64,000 bases of DNA from Parelaphostrongylus tenuis. Lineage: Eukaryota > Nematoda > Chromadorea > Rhabditida > Metastrongylidae. The stretch spans positions 62,001 to 126,000 of the forward strand of contig JAHQIW010000188.1 of the NCBI GenBank assembly GCA_019055375.1, read 5' to 3'. The translations under genes and the position numbers were made by a program. Positions 48,600 to 59,400 of the stretch are shown here, piece after piece. The notes under the pieces were generated by a model that was not told where the DNA came from, ran no database searches, and saw nothing but the letters and a program-made list of their open reading frames with translations. The stretch's first letter is position 1. Each line of letters opens with the position of its first letter.

Positions 48600-49270
48600 A
48601 ATTTGACAAGAACCCTTCATGAAATTGTCATTAATCATTCGAAAGCTTGAATCTCTGGCTAGCGCGGTAGATGGCCGTTTTTCGAGAAGACCCTTTCATA
48701 ACGCTGTAAAATTCAAGATAAGATTATATTATCCATCGGATGCGAATTCAACCGCAACTTTCCTGGATGCACGAAAGATACATGAGCGTGTGAAAAAATC
48801 ATGTACTATTAGAGTCGTGCGTGTAGTCTGAGGTTTCTTTCGAACCGGAGAAGCAGTTACTAATGCATAACAAAAGTCGCCTTCACATGTGACCCGCAAG
48901 GGCGCCCTCGATCGATGATCATGTTGAAGCCGCGTCATCTCCCTTGCGCCCCTACTCGCACCCCCTAGATCAGTCAAAAACACGTACCATTTTGAATAGA
49001 TCTTTTTTCCTTGTTGCACTACAGAGGAACGGTCCTTCCAGAAAGTAAGCACAGCCTTGAAATCGTCAAAATTTACTTTATCAAATGATTACTATTAGAA
49101 AGAGCTCTGTACTACGAGAAAATGCACTTGTCAAACACAAATGTTTCCCTTTCGTTCAAGTGTTAATAAAGGACTTCCAAAAACGGTTGAGTACCGCGCT
49201 AGCCAAAGATCTAAGCTTTTGAATGATTACTAACACTCTTATGAAGATCGTACAACGAAAAGAATCGGTC
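48600..49270. repeat. Inverted-repeat element F4, copy 3
   Basis: Left arm ATTAATCATTCGAAAGCTTG (48630) and right arm AAGCTTTTGAATGATTAC (49215) are inverted copies. The adjacent sequence matches copy 1 in inverted orientation (AAATTCAAGATAAGATTA). Confidence 0.55.
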
Positions 49271-50909
49271 TCTAATTCTGTGCTACCAAACGGAAAAGTA
49301 CCAAGAGTACTTTAGTCACATACTGTCTCCCTTAAGCTTTGCATGAGGGCTCGAAGCTGTATCTTGTTTGAACTTTGAGCCAAACTTACTTTCAGAATTC
49401 TAGGCAGTAGGGCTCTAATACAGCAATCCTTGATTTCGAGGGAAAGTCGTTTTGATCAGAATCATTTTCACCTACCTGTTAAAAAATCACTAAACAGCAG
49501 CCGAAACCATACATGAAAATGAGTAATGGATACGAGCAAACGAATGTAATGCAGAAGTGATGGTATTTTCACCGTAGATGTGGAAACGGTATATAAAAAA
49601 TAGCTCAAAAAAGGATAATGAGAGATTGCATCAAAGTTCCGCAAATATGCGCCATCAAATATTATGGACATTAGCTTACTCTTGAAGTCGTAAGGATAGC
49701 ACTAAGATGGCTATCATTGAGGGCGAGAATCGAAGCTCTTGGTGTTGGTTAACTTCAAAGGGATGTGCTATGCATCTGACAGTATTAAGTATCGTTGAAC
49801 TAATTTGATACAAAAATCGGCTTATTCGGTCATTTGTGGGAGACCACAGATGCATCAATTTAGCGCTGCATCATTTTCTCAGATAATTATTTATCAATTC
49901 ATGATTGATGGAAAGTCAGTCTTTGTAATTACTTTCATGAGAAGTTTGGTGTGCATAAGGACACAATAAGGAACACGAGCTAGAAAAGGAAATCGAGCCG
50001 TTGATTCCCTATGCGTTGCAAGGCAGGTATAGCTCTGCACCATCTGAAATATATGCCAGATGCGAAAATAACGTATTCTCTGAGCAAGAGCGAGACTCAC
50101 TTTATGAGTTCTTTGGTTTTCCATTGACAGAATCTTTTTTCGAGATCTGAAGGTCACCTAAATCGCTTCCAGCAGCCTCGCCCAGAATATAAAAGCTTGC
50201 TGTGTTTACTGTTGATGTCGTTTTTTCAAAAGCTTACCGGATCTACTGCAGATAAATGATTTCCTCCTATGCGCTGTAGTGGTAATCAAGGCTTTCCCCA
50301 GAAATATTTTCGAGAAACTTATGCTGTATGAGTATTGGTCATAAGACAACACAAGCGTCACGTAGACTATAATGTGTCTACTTATGGAATGGCCTATGAA
50401 TTCCTCATGTACTTTTATCTGTATAAACTTATATAACGTAAACAGCCTGACATATATCCATGATTTCTGAAAAGACCATGCGAGATAACTTATCAGATAT
50501 ATCAGAACGTTCAAGCGCTCACCAGAAAAGCTCGGGATGATGTGTAAAGAATTAGGGCGAAAAACGTTGAACGCCTAGAAAAGAGAATAATGGAACGAGT
50601 AGGCCAAAATGCATAAAATTTATTTAATCCTTAAGTTAAAGTTTATATAAGCTAAGTCAATTGATTGTTCTATCGACAATCGGTATGTTTGTCCTAGCAG
50701 CGTTGAGCTTCTCAGTCGCATTACAATGAATCGATATCGCACTTTATGTCGGATCCAAGGTGATCGAAGCTGCCTGCTCATCATCAGGCGCTACTTTGAT
50801 CACCTCATTATCAACATTTTTGACTTCTTGTATCTGTTTCCATCAGAATTATAGTTTCTATTGATATTCAGCATATAAGAATATCGTTTGAAAAATTTAC
50901 GAAGTGCTT

Positions 50910-51200
50910 TTATTTTTTCTTTTGCCCATTAAGTTTATCTTTCGACAAATCCTTACATATGGAATGTTTAGGACAAAGTGTTTTCTCTTGTTCTTTTGCA
51001 CTCTTTTCCAAATGTGGAGTCATGGTTTTTTCCCATGCTTTTTTGCCTTCAGTAGCCATACATCGGCGTTCAAGAGGACGCATCTGTCTTGCTTCAGGAG
51101 TTTCAAATAATTGGGATGGTTTTAATCTTTTGATACTTGAATGCCTGGTCAAGGGAGATTTCCCGAATAATGTTTCGTTAAGACTTCGAATTTCTTAATG
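50910..51200 (-). other. Open, lysine-rich reading frame in duplication copy 2
   Basis: About 95 codons are open on the - strand with no good ATG near the front; they include KPSQLFETPEARQMRPLERR and EKTMTPHLEKSAKEQEKTLC. The composition looks protein-like (charged, no homopolymers), but I recognise no family, and the matching region of copy 1 (45547-45780) is interrupted by stops. It could be one exon of an unrecognised gene or chance. Confidence 0.25.
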
Positions 51201-51597
51201 TATTATTATTATTCGGAGTTCTTATATGAGGGGATTGGAACTGAAAATCGTTGGCCAACGCTCTAGTTGCTGATGAATGAATGTGAATTTCTTGGAATAT
51301 TTTCCATTTTTTGGTCGTCAAACTTTTGGTGACTCTACGCTTCATGTTAGAAATTTTCTTCTTCATCCTTTAATGTATTCTTGTCTTTTACGGCGTTGTC
51401 ATAAAGAGCGAGCTTTCTTGATTATCGGATTGCGTTGCACGATTTTCTCAAACAGAGTAAAATGATTCGTTATTCTCACCCACATTCCCAATCAAGAGTT
51501 CTAAATCCGGGCTTCGTAAAACGAAGTAAACTTTTTGAGACGAGTTTGTTATCAGTTTCCGAGGAATCGATGGCTAAGGTTGCCTGATGGAGTCGAA

Positions 51598-52083
51598 GCA
51601 GCAACGATGCCAATATCCAATATGTGGAGTACTGTGCAAAAACGTTTTGCGTCAGCCGGGATTCGAACCCAGATCTCACTCTTTCCGGGATTTGAACCCA
51701 GACCTCACAGTACTCCACAAATTGGTTATACTATAAGATCATACCAGTGCAAGTGGCAGTCAAAATACAAAGAATTTAGACTGATTATCGATATCCATTG
51801 TTTGTCAACACAAGTGGGTTCAATGCCGATAACGGCTGCCCCGCCAGACCGTCGACGGTTGGCTGTTGGCAGACAACGCGTTATAGCGTAAATAAGAGTG
51901 TTGTGCAGCGAGCGTCGGTAGTGCAACGGTTAGCATACGCTCCTGGAAAGAGTGAGATCTGGGTTCGAATCCCGGCTGACGGAAAACGTTTTTGCACAGT
52001 ACTCCACATATTGGGTATACTATAAGATCATACCACTGCAAGTGGCAGTCAAAATAGAAAGAATTTAGACTGATTATCGATAC
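51598..52083. mobile_element. Inverted tRNA-like elements (type T1) near 51.8 kb with duplicated flank
   Basis: A truncated - strand arm (51649-51690) and a complete + strand arm (51912-51982) are separated by a region not seen elsewhere. Each is followed by the same 65-70 bases (51727-51794 and 52018-52083, starting TATACTATAAGATCATACCA), so the locus has a tandem component of about 290 bases. It interrupts the second copy of the 3-kb duplication, so it arrived after that duplication. Confidence 0.7.
51912..51982 (+). tRNA. tRNA-like arm of T1 element, best-preserved cloverleaf
   Basis: Acceptor GCGUCGG pairs with CUGACG(G), D arm GUGC/GCAU, anticodon arm CGCUC/GAGUG with loop CUGGAAA (U33 present, anticodon GGA), T arm CUGGG/CCCGG with UUCGAAU. 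A and B boxes for RNA polymerase III are intact. The short variable arm argues against a working tRNA-Ser. Confidence 0.55.
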
Positions 52084-52674
52084 CTATATCTGACGACATC
52101 TATAGCCAGCACGGTTCTCATGCCAGTTTGAAACTATAACTGTCGCATTTAGACAATGCATAACTATACATCCTTTAGTCACACAATTGTTGCACACCTT
52201 AGCGGAATTTTATTGACAGACAAGGGAAACCGCAATCTTTCAGCCATCTCTGTTGCGCCTTTTTTATGAGAATAAGTTACAATGCAGTTGAAACTCAGCT
52301 CTTAGCACGTCCTCACGGATTTCTTTGTATCTGGGTGCAGAACTGTTAAGACGATAACCTTTCTCCCAGCGTTAGACACCGACTGTGTATGACAGGAGAA
52401 TATAGTCTGAATGGAGACTGTTTATGATGAATTATAGAGTTACAAAAACATCGATGTGTTAACCAGCAACACCTCAAAAGCAGTGCTTAACACTGGTCGA
52501 CACTTCACAGAGGTTTCGATTTGTTATTTCAGAATCATCATCCAAGCTGGTAGTCTATAGTTAACTCGACCTTGGCCAACAATTTCTTGACTTCCTTCAT
52601 ATTTGACAAGTTGCATGTTGGTTGCGATTCGCTTCTATTGGAATTCGAGGCTCACGATATTAAGACCTTTTCAA

Positions 52675-53448
52675 AGTGTTAACATCAAGCACTCTTTGGC
52701 CTATAAGGATCCTAGAAAAGTTTGCTAATTTACTAGTCGGATTTCTTTATCCCTATATTGAATCGTCACTAAGGCATCCAAAGCGTTTACGATATTGGAA
52801 TATTGGCGCACGTTCCCAATACCGTTTATAGCCACTATCGATGTAAAGCTTCTAGCCAATTGAATTTGAAACAACTATCCAAACTCAAAGTGAGAACCGC
52901 TTTGACCCGAAAAGGTTACTCTTCGATTTTATTTGAAGAAAAGCTATTTAACAGATTTCTTCCGTCAAACCTTGCATTTTATTTTATATCGAATTCAAGG
53001 ATTTCCTTAATTCACCATTTTTATGCTACTAATATACATATATTTTTGATTGTTTCACGAGTGACATCATGATTTTTCCGTAAGTAATGACTGCTTCAGT
53101 AATCTTTTTCAATTTCATCATTTCAATAGTTGTGTTCAACCTCATTCAAAGACGGACAAGTTTTTCAATTATCTACAGTTTCTAGGTGATTATATATCAA
53201 CACAGTCTATGATTCATCATCAATTGATCAACTTAACTGAGTATACCAAAATCGTTGACGGTGTCACTAAGCATTCGTCTTTCTTCTCAGCAATCATCCT
53301 TCTGAAAAGGATCGAGCCGTCGCATTCAGGGTGTCTTGCTTACTGTTTTGGCCAAATTCATTTCAGATAGAGAGATTTGGAGATTTTTTCTACACTGAAG
53401 GTTCTCGATCTTCAACGTGTTGTGTCTAATAAGCAAGTGACATGGACT
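52675..53448. other. Upstream region of the RNF207-like gene
   Basis: AT-rich with no clear promoter element. It is not possible to say from sequence where transcription or trans-splicing begins. Confidence 0.4.
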
Positions 53449-56400
53449 ATGGATATTAGTCCGTTAGATTGTCACGTATGCGGGAAGGTGAGGATTTCGT
53501 TACCACCTCCTAACATCCATGTTGACGCTAAACTAACCAAACAGTAATATTCCAGAATAACTCGTGTGAACAATCATTTCTCAGGAGCTCAAATCACCTT
53601 GCCTCCTTTCGTGTCTGCATTCGGTTTGTGCCAGTTGTCCGCCATGTTGTACGACCTTCAGTGGTTCGCCCTCATCCGGCCGTTGTTCACCAGATCGACT
53701 AGCCGAATTTCTGATCGAGACGTCACATGAAACTGCTGAAATATGCGCCAATTGCGAACAGGTCAGACTAGCGAGCATTGGACTAATTTTGAAGTTGAAC
53801 TTATGAAATTTTAATTTTTCGGACCTGATTTTTAATTTGTTTTAGATCAAGCAACCGATGTATTTTTGTGAAACATGCCAGCAAGCACTATGTCATGAGT
53901 GTCGCAGCATTGTGCATCAGGTATACACTTCAATTAGATCTCTTATCAAAAGTGAAGATGAAAAAAATGATAGAGAAAAGGAAAGTCGGCCTTTTTGATT
54001 TTTTTTCCTGCCACGTTTTTGATTTCTCTTTTGTCTATTTGTGTTTTTACATCATTTTCTCCACTGTCGTATTTGCTTCTCGAAGGAGAATCACTGTCAA
54101 ACAGATCTCATGAATATAGTCAAAATCGGTAACCTATTGCAAAACTAGCTAATACACACATCTCCAATAAGAGCTCTAAAAAGCCATTATATCAAAATAG
54201 TCGTTTAGGCTCGGATGTTCGCAACACATCAGGTCGTTGTAGCTGCAGAGTCGGCACGAGTGAGGGGTCGCGTAGTATGCACGCAGCACTCTGAACCGTA
54301 CATACTGTACTGTACGGAGCAGAAAAGTCTCGCATGTATTCAGTGCTTCAACGAACGTTCACCAGAGGACAGGCATGCAAATCTCTGGTTCAATTATTTT
54401 CTTGTTTATCTGATGTGAAATTTGAATTGTTCACTCGGCCTTACCAGTATTAATAATTAGACCGCCTATGACCATTTAAAATTGCTTTCCATAGAGAAAG
54501 GTGAGTGTGTAGTTTCTGAGTAGCTCTCACGAAGCCACAACACAACATCGCAAGAAGGTCATTAGAATGCAGTGCAACTACTTCAGGCACCACTTCGTCT
54601 CCGTCAGCGCCGGTCATAAAATATGTACGGAAAAAATTGAAAAGTGGGCCACAAAGCTGCGATTATATCAGGCGGGTTTGTTACAAGATCCTCGCGTGTA
54701 AAATAATTAGACATAGCCATATATTCATGTTGATCCATGCATCAATTCCTCACAATTTTCATTTTTAGGAAGAAAAACGTGAAGAACTCGAAGTGCGAGA
54801 GCGCCTACTGAGTGAACAAAGTAATGATTATCAAGCTGCTAAAGATAGGTATAAAATGTTCACTTTTCTCATACATTGATTCGGAGACCTCTACATATTG
54901 GTCGTTGTATGAGATAGTATGGATAGTAATTCGGGATGCACATTTTATGATACTGCTTACCTTTTACAATCAGATCTCCCCAATCAAACAAATAGTAATT
55001 GAATTTGACACGGCAATTTTTGAGCCTTTCACAAGATCTTTTATGGGCACTTATACAAAGCACTACACGGGTTCACAATGCAGCTTCATCAGTTCCAAGG
55101 GCCTTTCGTCGGAGCCAATCCTTTTCGTACCAGAAACCCCTTACATAAAGGAATCGTCGATGAAAATGTTGCACTGCCGCGTGTAAAGTAAAAAGTCACT
55201 TCATACACGGTAGAGATAACATACCATTGCATATCTAGTGGCATGATCACCGTACATTGCAGTGATTAACAGTCAATTACTCAAGGCTGGTATTTTTTAC
55301 AATACCTTCATGTTTGACTCTGTTTTTCCGGACCTCACTCAGAACAAAGTAATTTGACTATATATTCTATTGAGCCTTTCATGAGGTCATTTATAGGTAC
55401 TTGTACAGTGAAATACACGTGAATCGACCTTAGTAACTGAACTGTTCAAAACCACTCACTTCTTCTTCTTGCAAAGGAATTCTCCTGTTTCCTTTTTTGA
55501 TTCATAAATTTCACTTTTGTCACTCGTATTTTTATCTTCCTAAGAAAAACTAGATGATTTTAGCCTTTCAAAATCTTTTTTCGAGATAATATGTAAAATA
55601 AGCTCATTCCATGTAAAATATATTTTGTAGATTACACAAAATATGCCCTTAGATGTCAGTACGAACTACTTGTTCACTCACTTAGAGCAAGTAGTTGAAT
55701 TATATATCGCGAAATGAAATTTTTACAAATATGAATCACATAAATGAGTAATTTCTGTTACAATTTTAGTCTCTTTCAACTCTGCCAACAAATTCAAGAT
55801 ACTGTATTGTCAACTCGTGATCGCTTAGCACAAGAATTAGAGAAGGCATACAAGACAACAGAAGAAACTTGTCGTCAACAAGTTCACGAAATTTTTTCCA
55901 CAATGGTAAATAATTTGTACTAATTATTTCTTATTTTGCACGAGCTCTTACCAAAATCTGCTGTGCGCTTCGTTTCCTTAAAACCATCCCCTACAAAGAT
56001 CTTCACACTTTTCACACGTTGCTTCGACTATTGCTTGGGGATCTCTCTCTATGAATGTCCTGAAATGTCGGTCGTGACGATTCTTCTTACAATCGCGGAG
56101 GTAGCTGAGCTAAAGCGCTTGTAGGGTTTCAGTTGGTTGATCTGTAAGAGTGTTAAGAAAGGGACTGAACCAGCACATCGCCTATTATCTCACTTTCTGA
56201 TGAAGTTCTTCACTAACTACTGCGCTACCCCTCTTTCAAGTCATGGTAGTCGTCGATTGACTCATATCCTTGGATATATCTCTGAAAAAACAGTGGCGAG
56301 TTCTAGTGTTGAATCTTTGAAACTTACAAACTCTTTGGTTTTGTAATTGATACATTACTTTATTCTGTAGTTATTTATCAAATCTTGTTCCAAGACGTTC

Positions 56401-59400
56401 TGTCAACCGATGTGCTTTCGGTTCGTATTTATTACAGCAATCGTTCTCTATTTACATCTCATACAATGAAACTCTGGGGTAACTTAAGTCATGCCAGGGA
56501 CCGATCCGGCTTTGCTTAATGTCGGCTCAGATTCTCTGCTCGTCGGCATCACCTATCGATGTTCTACAGTTATCCGGCGAGCTTAACAAAAGAGTACAGG
56601 TAAGAATTCTAATTTGCTTCTCAATTGCTGCTTCTCTTGAATTTTTCTTATTATTTTTTAAATGTCCTTTGGTTGTGGTTGATATTGCACTATAGCAATG
56701 TGATCAATACGTAACATTCTTAATAGATAAGTAAATGATTAGCGATTATGACATTCATGACCGCGCAGATTGACTGAGACAGACTTTTTCGATTGTGATG
56801 TAGAAAATGAGGATCGCCTTCTACCTCGTTATTTCAAAAGTCTCCACTTTTCCATTGATTTTTGAAGCGCTTGTAAACACTTTTTAGTCCATTGTTACTC
56901 GCTCGGTCGACAAACTTCCTCCGATCCACGTGATTGATTCGATTGAAGCTCGTACAGAAATTGCCAAAGCTCTTGAGCCATTTCTTGGTAAGATGACGAG
57001 TTAATGTAGTTTTCGGCACTAATCCGTGCCCGAAAATGCCTCGTTCAGGCTTATCGGCTGCATGGTGCCCAGTAACAGCCGTCCGTGAGGGATCATTAGA
57101 AGGTAGTGGTAGTATGAAATCGTTTAAGACACGATCTGGGTAAGTTTGTTATCATTTTTTTCCTTTATTTTTGTAGTTCTCCTAATTGTCGCTGACTAAT
57201 GTGCCCAATGTTCCACGTGTAATATCCTCCTGTCCCATGATTTCTTTGTACCATTATTTTAAACACTTTTTTTCTATTTCAAAACAAGCTACCGCCAAAA
57301 GGCAGCGGTACGTCGGAGGACGTTCTAGTAGCTTCATACAGACACTTGAATACTGCCGTAGCAGTATCGCTCGCCGTTTAAATGAAATGGGCTGCAGCAA
57401 GGTGATGTCTCGATGGGAACCTCATGCATTGACCGACCACCACTCTTTGCAAAGTTGATCCTCCACATCTTGGAAAATTGGGCTGGACCACGGTAACACA
57501 TCCACCGTATAGCTCTGATGTTGCTCCATCCAATATCATCTCTTCCATACCCTGAAACAGCATCTGCGGGAGGAAAAATTCAGATACCACAACCAGCTCA
57601 AAAACCAATTTTCGTTTCACAGAATACCTCGATCGCCAGCTTTATCTTTTTGAGAGGAAGGTATCCAATCCCTTCTCGGCAAATGGTTCATGTCGTCGGT
57701 CATGATAATGATTGCATTAATGATCAGTTAATTTCCTTGAATATATAGCAATTGAATTGACAAAAGAATCGGAATGCGAAAGAAATTTTGGGTCAACCAA
57801 ATAGATTGTAAAAGAAGCGAACAGTGTTCAAAGTAAATAAGTTTCAATCAGAGGCTCTAAAATATCTTTGTTACTTTTTTCTTCAGTTGAAAATTGGCTC
57901 GTTAATTCTGTAATATCGTACCTTCCCCAGCTGTCTCAGTTAAAGTTCTTTTAGTTGTAAACTAAACGCATTCGTTGTGAAATTTTTGAATGTAGTTGAT
58001 CTGACCCGATCAACTTAAATCGTTTAGGTAGGAGTTAATGCTTTACTGTACTGCGCTGCTTACCACTATTAGTGACATAGAATCTCCAACATTGTTTTTT
58101 CAATATCTGTTCTAGCTTATCGATAGCAGAATAAGAGAAATTGAAGTTTTGTTAAGATCACATTCGATGCCAACAATGTTGACAAAATTCCAAACAATGA
58201 TCGATCTATCTGGAGCGTTTGGTGCGATCTTTGCTCGCGTAGAAGGTAAATCGATGAAATTCTGTAAGCTTTTCATGAAAGAGATGACTTTTCAGCATTT
58301 TACACCAGACCTTAGCTGTTTGTAGCTGGATTTTACTTTTGAGGGCCGAACTCCGATGTAGAACAAAATTTCATCCCCATCAAAGCCGCCCAAGCTGAGT
58401 AGGAGTTCTACCGTTTTTTCAGCATTAGCTACCTGATAGCTAGACAATAAATTTCATGCCAATCCACAAAACTGGTTGTCTTTTCTCTGTGAGGACTTGG
58501 AAGAGCTTTAATACTCTTATCTTAAGACCACATGCAAAAACCCAGACAACAAATCACCCTTAAGAAGAAATTGCGCTAGAATTTTGCTCAATTTTTTGCA
58601 AAGGCTGCTCATTCGAAGAGCAACATTAGATCCTACAATAAAATGCAGTAGAAATGATGAAGGAAGTGCTTTAGATCCGTTTTTCAAAAACGGCTCGAAA
58701 ATTTGCTAAATTTCATCTTTTTTTTTTCGAGTTTCCATCAAAGAGCAACTGTAATGCACAGTGCCACTAGTTGACCGACTTCATATGCCCAGAGCAAATC
58801 AAGCTCTCGATTCCTGCAGGTTGGCAAATTCGGTATCAGATCATTCCAAATCAGGGCGTGGACCAGATGTAATTCATTAGCTGCTGTAAAAAGGAGAAAG
58901 ACATAAAAAAGCGAGGCTGAGGAAGAAAAAGGGAATGAATGTGCATGACCATTTCATCAAGAATCTACAGCACCGAGTGCTTTATTTTTGCCCTTTATTA
59001 GTAACCTTACAGCCAGATAAAGCGAGTATTTCACGATGTACGTCATCTTGATGTTATAAAACGATTTTCAATTAGATACGTTGCAGAACCACTGAAGGAA
59101 TCATCACTAGTCCTCAGTCAGCTGAGCGATAGAGTACAAGAAGCACAAAGAGATTTGACAATGAGAAGATGCCTGATACGAGCCGATGCCATCAATTCCA
59201 TGATAAAGAGTAAGCGTACACGATGAGTCATTTTGTTTTTTGATTGCAAGAAAAATTGTGATTTTAGTTAATCTTCACCATAAGAGAGCTGTGATTTTCA
59301 TGAACCAATTCACATTTACCTTTATGTTCGACTTTTTTATACCTCGCTTGAAATTATTGGATCCGTGACAGCATACTTTGAGCCTTTCATGAGGTGTGTT

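Larger units (their letters stand above)
49665..52670. repeat. Diverged direct duplication, copy 2
   Basis: Counterpart of 44225-46800, with the same block order (GATAGCACTAAGATGGCTAT at 49693, AGCTTTCTTGATTATC at 51410, TTCTTGACTTCCTTCA at 52586). It is longer because T1 tRNA-like elements were inserted at 51598-52083. What the unit is (old gene duplicate or unrecognised transposon) is unclear. Confidence 0.6.

Noticed and set aside
48619..48831. Protein shared by F4 copies at 48619 (+) and 28775 (-)
   Set aside because: Similar reading frames are expected from DNA similarity of the inverted repeat; the third copy lacks the frame.
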